The notes under the pieces are model-generated. The model ran no database searches. It was given only the letters and a program-made list of their open reading frames with translations, and was not told the DNA's origin. From positions 1-48,891 of the IMG/VR virus record IMGVR_UViG_3300047994_000094: a stretch of DNA of 48,891 bases. One strand, written 5' to 3'. The stretch comes from a virus. Each line of letters opens with the position of its first letter. The first letter of the stretch is position 1. The translations under genes and the position numbers were made by a program. This document shows, one piece after another, positions 16,784 through 27,300 of this stretch.

Positions 16784-17179
16784 TCATACTACCGTCGTGA
16801 TTGATGATGGATCGTAGTCGGCCACCACTTGCAGCTCGCGGTCACGCGATGCGTCGATCGTCTCACGGATCGGCCGCGCCATGATGATGCAGCCGTCGCT
16901 CGCCGTATGGTTCATCGCGGCGTTGTCGCCGTGGATCAGGAAACTGCCCCGGCCGTGCATGACGTTGCGCGGGTCCGGGACCAGGTGCATCGATACAGGG
17001 CCGGTCACGGCATCCGTCAGCGCGTAGGCGATCGTGTATTTCCCTACCGGTAGGGGGCCGACGTTCTTCGCAAATTCGTCGGCGGGGTTGTTGAGCCCCT
17101 CGCCATGGCCCGCGTAGCCGGTGCCGACCAGCACCAGGTCATGGTAGAGTTCGCCCGTCTTCTGCACATATGTCCACAT
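16784..17179 (-). CDS. L,D-transpeptidase-like (DUF2778/Tlde1-type) cell-wall protein
   Basis: A 131-residue protein resembling the DUF2778 family, a relative of YkuD L,D-transpeptidases that includes the type VI effector Tlde1. The key residues H83 (FLIHGDN) and C97 (ASDGCI) are present, with LPVGKYTI upstream. It lies next to the giant ejection protein, so it may act on peptidoglycan during entry or release. No signal peptide. A 14-bp version of the dispersed palindrome lies at codons 42-46, and a one-mismatch site (16787-16799) overlaps the stop. Confidence 0.78.
   Translation of the reverse strand: MWTYVQKTGELYHDLVLVGTGYAGHGEGLNNPADEFAKNVGPLPVGKYTIAYALTDAVTGPVSMHLVPDPRNVMHGRGSFLIHGDNAAMNHTASDGCIIMARPIRETIDASRDRELQVVADYDPSSITTVV
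17042..17055. repeat. dispersed palindrome CCCTAC-CG-GTAGGG, 2-bp spacer
   Basis: Perfect 14-bp palindrome inside the L,D-transpeptidase-like gene; the only site with a 2-bp spacer. Confidence 0.8.
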
Positions 17180-17182
17180 GAT

Positions 17183-20100
17183 CTAGCTCCCTATGTTCGC
17201 GAAGCGGCCCGCCTGCGCCAGAGCGGCGGCGGCCTTGGGCGGCAGGCGAAGCCCGAAACTCTGCGTCGCAGGCTGGTGCGCGACTTGGGCGCGCTGCCGC
17301 AGCGCCGAGACGAGCTGCGGCATCGTGATTGCCTGGCCGGGATGCGTTGCGTTGAATTGGCGGATGCTGCTCATGACCGCGGCGCGATCATCGCCCTCGG
17401 CCTCTAGCCACGCCGACACCAGGCTCGACCGGGCCGTCTTGGCTTCCTGTTGGGCTTCGCGCACCGCCGCCTGGCCCTCTCGAAATTCCGAGACCTCGGC
17501 GGGTTGGAAGCCCACGGCCTGCGCGATGGTCGCGAAGGTGCTGATCTTGTCAGCCGGCAGACCAACATGACCTTTGCTGTCCACCACCCCGTTGTCGGCA
17601 CGTTGCAGGGCCGTCAGCGGATCGCGCAGAACACGCGGCACCATATCATGCACCGCGCCCACCCAATCCCCTTGCAGACCCTTGTGGATGCCCTGCGCCA
17701 TCGTGGACGCGTCCTCGCCGGACGCGCCCATCGCCATCGTGGCCAGCATCTTCTCGATGCCCTTGGCGTCGAAGCTCTCCAGGTCGGGCAGCTCAAGCAA
17801 ATTGGCCAAACCCACCCGGCGGTGAATATCGATGCCGACGGCGTGCGGCACACCGCGGGCCACGATCTCGCCCAACTCAGGGCCGAACGTGTCGGAGAGG
17901 AACCCGCGCACATCGTTCTCGTAATCATGCGGCCCCTGCGCGCCCGTCACCCAATCATAGAGCCCGCCGATCAACCGCAGCGGATCGCTCAGCAGGGTCA
18001 GGCTACCCGCCATCAGCGCGTGGGTGGCGAGTATGCCGGCGAAGGCGCGGCGGGCCTCACGCCGCGTCTGAGGGTCGGCACCATGCAAGCTCTCGCGCAG
18101 CATGTTTGCCATGACACCATACATATGGATGCCATACTGCTTGAATTGCGTGATAGGCCCTGCAAACGGTCCGAACACACCCTTATCGGTCGCGATGCGT
18201 GCCTTGTTGCCATAGTTGTAATTCGGCATCGCGTCGCGAAGCGTATCGAGCGCACGCTGGATCGACACCGCCTCACTGCCGCCGGACTTTCTCATTTCAA
18301 GATCGAACGCTGCTTTGAGGATCGCGGAGCGGTTGGCGACATCGACCGAATGAGCACCGACCGCGTTCATATCGAGGAACCGGCCCCAAATTCTCCCTAC
18401 CGTTGTGGTCGCCAGGCCGGGCTGCGCGGCGTTGCGCAGGTCGCGATCATAGGTGTGATCGATCAGACCAGCCTCGTCCGCCGCGCCGAACAACCGCTGC
18501 ATCTGGCCGGCGTCGGCGCCTGCCGCCACCAGGCGCGCACGGGCCGCGTCGCCCAGGTTCCAGTCGGCCTGTTTCAGCCCCTGCCCCATCGCTTTCATGG
18601 ACGCTTGGAAGCCCTGGCGCAGCAACGCCGGGCTCACATCCGCCAGTGCGCGCGTCAGCGCCGCGGCGGCTTTGCCCGCGCCATGCCGGGCGCCCAGGAT
18701 CGCGGCGCTGTTGGAGTGCGCTTCGATCGAGCTGGTGATAGCGTGGCTGGGGCTCATAAGGGACTGGATGAACCCGAGGTTCGACGCGCGCCGGGCGAGC
18801 GCCGCGATCCCGCCGTCGGCGCCTGACGTGGCGGCGGCACGCTGCTGGAGTTCCTGCACGACGCTTTCGGCGCGTATCTGCTCGCCTGCGCGGCCCAGCC
18901 TCCCCAGCTCGTCAGCGACCAGGCGCATGTCGGCCAACGCCCGGCTACGGTCCCCGCCATGTTCCAGGTAGCCCATGCGGACGCTGTGCGCGAGAAACTC
19001 GGTCGCATCGATCTTCGGCGCATCGATGCTCGCGCCCTTGACCCCGCGCCGGCGGGCGCGCGTGCGCGTCAGCTCGGACCGGCTCATGTTCTCGATCAGG
19101 ATGTTGTCGATCAGACGCCTAAATTCATCGGCGTCCCCGGCCAGGCGCGTGTTCCCCTTCACCGCGTTTTCCAGCTCGTCGGCGAGCGCCACGTTCTCTA
19201 GGCTGCCGCGCCCGTTGTAATCCTGCCGGCGCAGGTTCACCGGGCTCACGTCATCCACACCCTGCTGCAAGAGTTCGGCGCGGCGGGCTTCAGCCTCGTG
19301 CTTTTTCTCGAACCGCTCGACGCCATACTGCTCCGGGTCGGTCCGGTCGCCGTAGCTCACCACATAATCGCCGAACCGGCGCAGCGGGAAATAGTCACCC
19401 TTCACGAAACCCGTCTTCTGGATTTTCGCGATACCGCGCAGGAGCTGGCGGTTTTTCTGCCAGTCGGTGCCGAACGCCTGCGCCAGCCCGCTGGTGTCCG
19501 GGTTGGCCAGAAACGCCTCGATGGAGCTGAGCGACTTTACTGTGTGGGCGAGTGCGGCGCGCTGCGCCGGCGTGCTGTCCCGCATTACCATGCCGACGAT
19601 GGCGCGGCGTTGGGCGTCCCGCTCCGCATACTGCATGCCGGCGTAGTGGTCGCGACGGTCTTTATAGAGCTGCTGATCGGCCGGCGTCAGCGCGTCGAAA
19701 CGCCTTTGGAGTTCCTGGAGCGCGGCGCGGTCGGTCACATGATCGTTCGCGTTCGGATCGTTCGAGCCGAGTTTAACGCCCTCGATGGTGGCATCGTTCA
19801 TGAGCTGCGCGAGTTCGTCGCGGCCGGCCATGCGCCTGGTGATGCTGTTCACCCGGTCGGACCAACGCGACATGACCTGCGCCTGGGTGTGGGAGATTTT
19901 CTCCTGCGCGGCGCGGAACGCCTCCAGCGGATTGTGCCGCATCGCCAGCGTCGCCATAGCGCGGGGCAGCGGGCGAAACAGGTCGCGGTTCCATTTCACG
20001 ATATGGTCGAGCGCGCTGGCCTGGAGCAGCCCACGACGCAGGCTGTCTTTCATCGCACCCAGGTCGGCCTGGCGCACGGCCTGGTCCAGCACGTCGCGAC

Positions 20101-23100
20101 TGTTCCCTACCGTAGCAAAAGACCGGGTAAACGGCTCGGCCATGTCGCGCACCACAGGATCGGCCGGCAGCCCGCGGTTGAACCGGTCGGCACGATCGAA
20201 AATCTCTGTGCCCGGCCCCATGATGTGGTCGAACAGGGTGCGGCCCGAGGCGCTGTTGTGCGGCCCAAGGCCAAGCGCGCGGCGCGTCCAATCCACGAAA
20301 TGCGACCATATGGAGCGTGTCGGCGCCCCCGGCTCGAACCCCAGGTTGGACATACGGGCGCGGAATTGCGCGCTGACCGGTGTGCGCCGCATCAGGTTCT
20401 GCAAAACCGGATCGGTCATCATCATCGTGTGGAGTTCATGAAAGTCAGGGTCATCGAGCGCGTGGATGACCCGCGACAATTCCTCGTTGGTGACACCTTC
20501 GACCTGGCCGGTGCTGACTTTCGCCACCAATTCGTTGCGTATCGCCTCCAACGCGCCAAGGTCGCGATGGGTTGGGTTTATCTCTCGCAGACGATCGAGA
20601 TACCGGCTGGTGACATGGTGCGACGCTTCGTGGAGGATCGTTGCCGCACGGCCGGGATTGTTGATGATGCTGTCAGATGGCGCCGTGTTGATGACGATAT
20701 GGTCGGGCGACGATCCGCTGTCATACCGCGCATACTCGCCGTGTTTCCTTTCTACGTCCCAATCTTTGATAAGCCCGAGATCGGCGGCGCGCGCGACGGA
20801 GTTAACGTCGATATTTTTGGCTCGGAGTTTGAGCACGCGCGCCAGCCAGCGCAGCGGTGAACCAGCATCACCATTGCCGCGATAGTTCGTGATCATATCC
20901 AGGAGATCGTGCAGCTTCACCGTGCCGTTGCGGCTTATATGGTCTGCCAACATCCTGTCGAGATCAGGATTTTTTGACGCTTCGACAAAAGCGGATTTGG
21001 CACCTGGCGGAAGGCCATCGGCGCGTGGCTCTGATGCGCTGCTGAAAGTTTTCGGCTTCTCGGCCCGGCGCGGGGATATTTTGGTCTCGGCTTTCTTCTT
21101 GGCGCGCGCCTTGCTCTCACGCTGCACCGCGTCGCGCACCGGGTCTGCCAGCTCCGCACGCATGGCACGAAGGTCGGCCAGCCGCGCCTCGGGTCCGCGC
21201 AGCGTCAGGTTGCCGTCCCTCTGTGTGCGGATCAGGCGTTCCAGCTCGGTCTCCGGCGTGCCGATCTCAGCTTCGGCGCGCTTGATCTCCGCGTCCAGGA
21301 ACGACGCGAGATAGCGGTTCTCATCGATGGGCGGCGGTCCTGCCTTGAGCTTGCCGTTGGGCAGCCGCGGGCGCTCCCAATCAAACTCGCGGGACGCTTC
21401 GAGCGCGGTCATGCGCCCTTCCCGCACCTTCTGGATCAGGTCGCGCGCCTTGCGCTCGCGGTTGGTGGTGTCCTCGGAATACTCCTTGCTGCCGCCAAAA
21501 TCCTGCACGCCCTGCGAATGTTCCTCGCCCTCGGCGGCGGTCTCGGTCAGCGCCGGCGACGCGGGCACATCTTCGGCATCCGTCACCTGGGCCTGGGTGG
21601 GGTTGTCCCGGTCCAGGTCTTTGGCGTGGCTGGCTTCCAGGTCGGCTTTGCGTGCCAAGCCCTCGCTCTCGTGCACGTTCGCCTGACGCGACGCCTCGGA
21701 CCTGGCTTCGATCGCGGCACGTTCCAGGCGCGCGGCGCCCATCGGCTTGCCGGTCATGAGCCGCATCATGTCGTCGGCCACATCGACACGGCGCGTCTCC
21801 GTGCCCGGTATCAGCGTGGGCTTCCCCCACTTCTCGATCGCGTCATGGACCGCTTCGGGGGTGTTGTTTTTGGTATCCACCAGGTCGCTGATTTCGCGCA
21901 TCGCCATCGACACGGCTTTAGCGACATCGTTGCCCTTGCGGACCTTGATGATCTTGGCACCCACCTGGGCCATCCTGGCGCGCAGGTCGGCCATCGTGTC
22001 GGCGCGCGTGGGGCCGGCGGGCGCCTCGGGCTCAGGCTCTGCGGCGGCTTCCGCGGTGTCGGGCGCGACGTAAGCCTGGGGTTTGATCTTCTCGCCGGGC
22101 TTGGCCTGCTGCGCCTTGCGCAGCGCACGGGCCTGGCGTGCGGCCTCGACCTTAGCGTCCAGGGCCGCGCGTGGTGTGGTGGGCTCGGTGATGGCGTTGC
22201 CGGCGTGCTGGCCGCTGTAGGCTTCATATCCCGGCACATCGTCTGTCGGTCCAACCGGGGTTGACTCCACGGGCGGCGCGGGTGCAGGCTCTCCCTCGTT
22301 CCCCGCTGTGCGGGGATGACCCGTGGCGTTAGATACTGCATCGGGTTGCAGGTTCCCCGCTGTGCGGGGATGACCCGTGGCGTTAGATACTGCATCGGGT
22401 TGCAGGTTCCCCGCTGACGCGGGGATTTCGGGCTCCGGCCCGTGGATCGAAACATCATCTAGGCGTTTTTCGACGCCGGAAGCCGCCGCAACCGGCGCGC
22501 TCGGCTCAACCGTGTCGGTGATCCTCGACACAGGAGCAACGGCCGGTTGCGGCGGTTCCGCGGCCGGCGCCTGACCCCGTGCAGGCTCCGGTGCGGAAGG
22601 GGTGCTTGGCGCGCGTTGGGCCGCGATCTGGCTCTGCACGTCGGCAAGGTTTTGCGGCGGGCTCGGCGCAGGCGCACTCCCGACGGTAGTGTTTGATGGA
22701 GGCGTCTGCGCGCCGCTCTGGTCCGGTAGCGGGATCACGCCACTCTGGTCCGGCTGCGCGATTACGTCGGGCGTCTGCGCGGTGTTCGCGTTCCCCCGAG
22801 GCTGCGGCGCGGGCAACGCCTGCATCCGAAGGTTGGGCGTAGGGGCAGCTTCGGGCGCGGGATTAGGCGGCAACGCGCCCTGGATCGCCACGGCCACGTC
22901 CGGCGGGACATCCGTGGGCATCGAGATCGTGCGGTAGGAGCCTTTCGTCTGGGCGTTCGGCGGGACATCCGTGGGCATCGAGATCGTGCGGTAGGAGCCT
23001 TTCGTCTGGGCGTTCGGCGTGCCCGGCACCGCGTTGGGTTCCTCGGTCAGCGTCGGCTTGACCCAGGCTTTCTTGATCGGATCGTAGGTCAACGCCAGCG

Positions 23101-24322
23101 GCGGGGTCTGGGTCTGACTTTCCTGGTCAGATTGTCCTACCGGGTCGGTATGACCGCCATGGAGCGCGCCAAAGCCCGCGCCGATGGCGCCGCCGCTGAG
23201 CGCCCCCGAGACAGCCGCCATCGCGGTCTCTGACGGATCGAACGTCTTGCCCGTCGCCTGGCCCTGGAACTGCTGATCCGCGGCGTTGTCGGCGGCTGCC
23301 TGCGCGCCCATGGTAGCAGCACCCTCGGTGCCGCCCACCATCGCCCGCTGGAACAAAGACAGGCCCTTGGGGAGCAGCTTGCCCGCGGCCATGGAGCCCA
23401 GGCCGGCCCCGCCCACAGTCCCGGCCGCCATGTGCTCCGCGGCCATGGTGGGCGCGAGTATGCCCAGCATATCCTTGCGGGCCTCGACATCGGATTTACC
23501 CTGATCGCGGAGCTGCTTATAGACCGGCGACGACATAAGCTGGTCGGGCGTCGCCGCGTCGATCTGCTTGATCATGTCGTTATAGGCGCCGCCGGCGTCC
23601 AGCAGGCCGAACGTCGTCGCCTTGGCCACGTTGGCGGCGATGCCGCCCGGCAGCACCGCCAGTGCCAGCGAGGGCAGCGCATCGGCTGCAACGCCGGACA
23701 GCCAACGGCCATAACCCGCATCCGCGATGGATGGTATGTTACTACCGTCGGGAGCCTTACCGCCGAACGGATGCAGGATGCTGGCCTGGAGCGCGAGTTT
23801 GCCCTGGGGTGAGAGATCGTCCAGCGTCGCCTGGATATGGCTCTCCACGTCGCGCTTCTGGTTCTCAATCCACGCGACGGTGCTAGGGTCGGCGTCCATG
23901 GCGCGCGCCGCGGCCGAGACTACACCCTCGGCGGCCAGGCCGGTCTGGAGCGTGCTGGCCCATAGACGGTCGCCAAAATCATGGATGGCGCCGTGTTGCG
24001 GCCCGGACTTGGGCAAATCCGCGTAGATCTGGTCCGGGTTGTCATCGCGCGGCCGGGTCGGATCATAGTAAGCCGCGTGGTCCGCCTCGGCTTTCTGCCG
24101 CGCCGCCATGATCTGTTGCTGAAAGGCGGCGAGCTGCTGGAAGTTGGTGATATCGGCCGGAGTTGTCGGCGCCGCCGGCTGAGGGCTTAGCTGAGGGTTC
24201 GGCTGCGGGTCAGGCGCTTGCTGAAGCGCGCCCGCCTGCTGCCGGGCTTCGAGCTGATCCTGGTAGTCCGAATTGGTAGCGTCGCTATCGAGCGTGCTCG
24301 GGTCGCTAGTGGTGTCGCTCAT
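17183..24322 (-). CDS. giant internal ejection / polyvalent protein with PLxRFG motif
   Basis: A 2379-residue protein encoded after two other ejection proteins. Residues about 205-390 are Gly/Ala-rich and hydrophobic, suited to crossing or lining membranes. Residues about 400-800 are a Pro-rich linker with two internal tandem duplications. A zincin-like ILHEASHH motif lies near residue 1227. FPLRRFGDY near residue 1642 matches the PLxRFG motif of large polyvalent proteins, which are injected with phage DNA. The C-terminal third is helical. I infer that it is packaged and injected. It starts in an ATGA overlap with the transglycosylase gene. It contains no polymerase motifs. Confidence 0.85.
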   Translation of the reverse strand: MSDTTSDPSTLDSDATNSDYQDQLEARQQAGALQQAPDPQPNPQLSPQPAAPTTPADITNFQQLAAFQQQIMAARQKAEADHAAYYDPTRPRDDNPDQIYADLPKSGPQHGAIHDFGDRLWASTLQTGLAAEGVVSAAARAMDADPSTVAWIENQKRDVESHIQATLDDLSPQGKLALQASILHPFGGKAPDGSNIPSIADAGYGRWLSGVAADALPSLALAVLPGGIAANVAKATTFGLLDAGGAYNDMIKQIDAATPDQLMSSPVYKQLRDQGKSDVEARKDMLGILAPTMAAEHMAAGTVGGAGLGSMAAGKLLPKGLSLFQRAMVGGTEGAATMGAQAAADNAADQQFQGQATGKTFDPSETAMAAVSGALSGGAIGAGFGALHGGHTDPVGQSDQESQTQTPPLALTYDPIKKAWVKPTLTEEPNAVPGTPNAQTKGSYRTISMPTDVPPNAQTKGSYRTISMPTDVPPDVAVAIQGALPPNPAPEAAPTPNLRMQALPAPQPRGNANTAQTPDVIAQPDQSGVIPLPDQSGAQTPPSNTTVGSAPAPSPPQNLADVQSQIAAQRAPSTPSAPEPARGQAPAAEPPQPAVAPVSRITDTVEPSAPVAAASGVEKRLDDVSIHGPEPEIPASAGNLQPDAVSNATGHPRTAGNLQPDAVSNATGHPRTAGNEGEPAPAPPVESTPVGPTDDVPGYEAYSGQHAGNAITEPTTPRAALDAKVEAARQARALRKAQQAKPGEKIKPQAYVAPDTAEAAAEPEPEAPAGPTRADTMADLRARMAQVGAKIIKVRKGNDVAKAVSMAMREISDLVDTKNNTPEAVHDAIEKWGKPTLIPGTETRRVDVADDMMRLMTGKPMGAARLERAAIEARSEASRQANVHESEGLARKADLEASHAKDLDRDNPTQAQVTDAEDVPASPALTETAAEGEEHSQGVQDFGGSKEYSEDTTNRERKARDLIQKVREGRMTALEASREFDWERPRLPNGKLKAGPPPIDENRYLASFLDAEIKRAEAEIGTPETELERLIRTQRDGNLTLRGPEARLADLRAMRAELADPVRDAVQRESKARAKKKAETKISPRRAEKPKTFSSASEPRADGLPPGAKSAFVEASKNPDLDRMLADHISRNGTVKLHDLLDMITNYRGNGDAGSPLRWLARVLKLRAKNIDVNSVARAADLGLIKDWDVERKHGEYARYDSGSSPDHIVINTAPSDSIINNPGRAATILHEASHHVTSRYLDRLREINPTHRDLGALEAIRNELVAKVSTGQVEGVTNEELSRVIHALDDPDFHELHTMMMTDPVLQNLMRRTPVSAQFRARMSNLGFEPGAPTRSIWSHFVDWTRRALGLGPHNSASGRTLFDHIMGPGTEIFDRADRFNRGLPADPVVRDMAEPFTRSFATVGNSRDVLDQAVRQADLGAMKDSLRRGLLQASALDHIVKWNRDLFRPLPRAMATLAMRHNPLEAFRAAQEKISHTQAQVMSRWSDRVNSITRRMAGRDELAQLMNDATIEGVKLGSNDPNANDHVTDRAALQELQRRFDALTPADQQLYKDRRDHYAGMQYAERDAQRRAIVGMVMRDSTPAQRAALAHTVKSLSSIEAFLANPDTSGLAQAFGTDWQKNRQLLRGIAKIQKTGFVKGDYFPLRRFGDYVVSYGDRTDPEQYGVERFEKKHEAEARRAELLQQGVDDVSPVNLRRQDYNGRGSLENVALADELENAVKGNTRLAGDADEFRRLIDNILIENMSRSELTRTRARRRGVKGASIDAPKIDATEFLAHSVRMGYLEHGGDRSRALADMRLVADELGRLGRAGEQIRAESVVQELQQRAAATSGADGGIAALARRASNLGFIQSLMSPSHAITSSIEAHSNSAAILGARHGAGKAAAALTRALADVSPALLRQGFQASMKAMGQGLKQADWNLGDAARARLVAAGADAGQMQRLFGAADEAGLIDHTYDRDLRNAAQPGLATTTVGRIWGRFLDMNAVGAHSVDVANRSAILKAAFDLEMRKSGGSEAVSIQRALDTLRDAMPNYNYGNKARIATDKGVFGPFAGPITQFKQYGIHMYGVMANMLRESLHGADPQTRREARRAFAGILATHALMAGSLTLLSDPLRLIGGLYDWVTGAQGPHDYENDVRGFLSDTFGPELGEIVARGVPHAVGIDIHRRVGLANLLELPDLESFDAKGIEKMLATMAMGASGEDASTMAQGIHKGLQGDWVGAVHDMVPRVLRDPLTALQRADNGVVDSKGHVGLPADKISTFATIAQAVGFQPAEVSEFREGQAAVREAQQEAKTARSSLVSAWLEAEGDDRAAVMSSIRQFNATHPGQAITMPQLVSALRQRAQVAHQPATQSFGLRLPPKAAAALAQAGRFANIGS
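18395..18407. repeat. dispersed palindrome CCCTAC-C-GTTGTG
   Basis: Exact match inside the giant ejection gene, read on the minus strand as ACA ACG GTA GGG. A partial site (CCCTAC-C-GTAGCA) lies at 20105-20117 in the same gene. Confidence 0.75.
22298..22432. repeat. 54-bp tandem repeat carrying a type I-E CRISPR-like hairpin
   Basis: Three hairpins start at 22298, 22352 and 22406, each beginning GTTCCCCGC. Copies 1 and 2 have stem CCCCGC-TGT-GCGGGG, then ATGACCCG; copy 3 has stem CCCCGC-TGAC-GCGGGG, then ATTTCGGG. The two 28-nt stretches between them are identical, so this is an in-frame tandem duplication (18 codons per unit) inside the giant ejection gene, not a working CRISPR array with diverse spacers. 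The GTTCCCCGC...GCGGGGAT frame is nevertheless that of type I-E repeats. Confidence 0.9.
22679..22691. repeat. dispersed palindrome CCCGAC-G-GTAGTG
   Basis: Exact match in the giant ejection gene. The 19 bases at 22681-22699 are identical to 39110-39128 in the scaffold gene; both encode PSNTTV in Pro-rich linkers. Confidence 0.8.
22902..23019. repeat. 57-bp tandem repeat, about two copies
   Basis: A 57-bp unit starts at 22902 and again at 22959 with no differences visible. It encodes two identical 19-residue blocks beginning with NAQTKGSYRT in the linker of the giant ejection protein. The lack of divergence points to a recent duplication or an unstable tract. Confidence 0.9.
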
Positions 24323-27300
24323 GGCGGCGCCCCTGGATACGCGGGCACCGCCGCCGACGCATACACGCTCGGCTGGGCCGGCGCCGGCGGCGGTTTCCGC
24401 GGCTGTGGAACACCAAAGACACGTTCGGCGATATTCGACGGCAGGTAGGCCAGCGTGCGCCCGCGCGCTTTGTCAACGATCGCCGCGCTGCCGTCTTTTT
24501 GCGGCACCGGCGTATATTTTCCCGTCGCAGCGCCCGCCGCGATTTCATATGCAGTCGGCGGCGGCATCGTGCCCAAAGCGGAATTATGCCGCGCGGAGCT
24601 GTAAATCAGCGATGCGTCACTGAGCTGCTGCGCAGTCATAGGCTGGTTGTCATAGGTCGATCCAGGCGCAAACAAGCTCTGTGCTTCTTTGTCCACGGCG
24701 CCCGCCTTGGTCGGGTCCATGGTGAGCGCGCCTGTGTTTTTGCTCGTCAGGAGCCGCGTCGCATCCGCCGCGGCGGCTTTCTGCTGATCCTCGGCGAGCT
24801 TCTCGCGCGCCTCCTTGAGACGGTCGATCTCGGCCTGGCGCCGCGTGTCAGCCATCTCCTTGTAGTAGTCGCCATGCTGTTGCAGGAACGCCATCTGCGC
24901 GTTGGACGCCTGCTGCTCCTTGACGGCGGCGAGATATTTTACCGGGTCTTGGGTGACGATCATCTGCGGTTGCAGGTTTTGGCGCGTGACCATGAACTGC
25001 GGGCCGAGTGCCTTGGTCGGGTCATGATCATCGAACATCTGCGCCCATACCTGACCCTTGCTGTCCACGCCGAACCGCCCCATGGCGCCATCGGGCACGA
25101 AGGCATGAGCGCGCGCGAGTTGTGCGGCTGCGGTCGCACCATCGCCGCCGGCGAGCGCACGATCGGCGTTCATCAGGGCCATGCTGGCACCTTGGCGCGA
25201 CATGGTCATAATATCTTCTTGGACCTGCTGGGCTCCCGCTGTGTCCCCGACAAGTAGCCGTGCATAGACACCGGAGATTTCGGCTTTACGCCACGCATCC
25301 GTGAGTGGCGCGTTAGCTTGCGCAGCGGTCGTTGCCAGGTATTTCAACGCACCATCCGGGCCGGATTGTATAGCGGCGTGCAGCGCCGTAGGGTCCACGT
25401 CGGGTTGTTTATAGAGCATATTGGGCGTGATGTTTTTTGTCGCGTAGTATTTTTCAACATAATCGCGAACTTTTTGTGGAAGCATTGACCAGTCTTGTGC
25501 GTTGTAGGCTTTCGCAACTATGCCAGTGCCGGTCTTTGGATTTCCTATGCCAGCGTTATATGCCGCGATGCTCCAAGGACTATCTTGGCCATAAGTATCA
25601 TCGCACTGCTTAATATATTTTGCGCTGATCTGAACGTTATGCTGCCAGTTTCGAAGATCGAGCGTGTGCGCAGGGTCCACTATATCGTGGGTTCCTGGCA
25701 GCACTTGCATCATACCAACTTCACCAGCCCTACCGTCGGGAGCATCGATGTGGGCGCCACTTTCGACCCACGCAGTCGCGGCCAGGCGCTGCGGCGACAC
25801 GCCTTCGCTGGCTGCTGCCTGTGTGAAAACTTTGGCTTCTTGCGGGTGGATTTTTTCCATACTCGCCAGCGGCCATAACAGGACGGGCGGCGTGACCTTG
25901 GTCGGCGTCGCCTCGCTCTGGTCGGTCGCACCCTTTTGGTCAGGCGCGACTTTCGCGGACGGCGCCGTGGTCGCGACCGCGGGTGACGCCGCGGGTATCG
26001 GTTTGGTGTCTTTCTGGTCTGCGGCGGGCACCGGCGGCGTGTCGCCGTCAGTGTCGATTTTCGCCGGCGGGAGCTTGGCGTCGGCACGCCTGGCGTCATT
26101 CGTGGCGCCGGCGATCGTGTCGCCATAGGCTGCTTGAACCGGGTTGAAAAACCCTATGACTTTTGACAATGCCGACGCCGGCGCGCTGGAGGCGCTGGCA
26201 CCGCCAAGAGCCGAACCGGGCTTGGTTATCCCGGTCATGGTCTCAACGTCGGCGTTTTTGCCAGTGTCAGGGTTGACGACGGGCGTGCCTGCGGCCCCGA
26301 CGGTAGGGGCCGTCGTGAGCGTGCTCACATCGGCGTTCTGGCCGGTATCGGGGTTGACGACGGGGGTGCCGCTGGCCGGCCCCAACGCCGTGCCATAGGG
26401 CTTGGGCGCTTGAGGCGAGTCGGGACCGCCCACCATCTGGGTAAACGTCCCACCCGTCGAGGGCTGGCCACCTGCCATCGTGGGGGGCGCCTGGCCCGGC
26501 GTGCGCGGCGGTCCGCCCACGGTGCCCGTCGCCGGGTTATATTGGATGCCCTGCGCCGATGGGTTTGTGGGCGGCTGACCCGCCGCGTCAATTTTGCCAG
26601 TCGCTGGATTGTAAGCGAACGTAGGTTGTGATGGCTGCGCAGATACCGGCGATCCAGCAGGTGGTTGGCTGCCCGTGACAGGGCCGCCCGTGGCCGCGGC
26701 AGGAGAGGTCGGAGGGGTCGTAGCGGGTAGCGCGGGGTATGCCTGAGCAACGGCCGGTGCGGGTGCGGCAGGTGCAGGCAACGGCGATCCGTCATACTGT
26801 AGCGGCGACATTTTCGATATTGCTGCCGCGGCCACGGGCGGCCCGCTTGGAAGCGTCGGAAGCGTCGGCGCTTGCCAGTATGACGTAGGATCATCGACCG
26901 GCGTAGTTTTCTTAACCGCGTCGGCCGCTGCCGTCAGCTCTTTCTTTGTGGTGCTGTCCGATTTGTTGGGTTTATCACCGGCAACCGCAGCCGCAGCAGG
27001 ATGCTTACCCGAAGACTTCTCCGCGTCCGTGGGCGTGACCGCCATCGGATCGACCAGCGAACCGCTGGACGCGCTCGCGCCGGGAGGCGGCAACGCCTGC
27101 TGCGTGACTGGTCCTACCGTGGAATTTCCGGGTATGACACTCGGATCGTTGGTCGAATTGCCGGCTGCGTCGGTCGCGCCGCTCGCCGTGGTGCCCGTCG
27201 ATGGGCTGCTGGTCTTGAGCGCCGTCCCGCCGGTCGGCTGACTATCTTGCGCACCCTGGAGCGTCATCGCCGCTTTACGGTCGGCGGCAGCTTGGCGCTG

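Noticed and set aside
17450-20860. Plus-strand ORFs of 458 and 520 residues opposite the giant ejection gene
   Set aside because: Shadow frames in GC-rich DNA; composition is unlike real genes and they would require antisense transcription.
22298-22432. A working CRISPR array
   Set aside because: The two intervals between repeats are identical and lie in frame within a coding gene, with no leader and no cas genes.
17183-24322. N4-type virion RNA polymerase
   Set aside because: Size alone suggested it, but no single-subunit polymerase motifs are visible in the protein.
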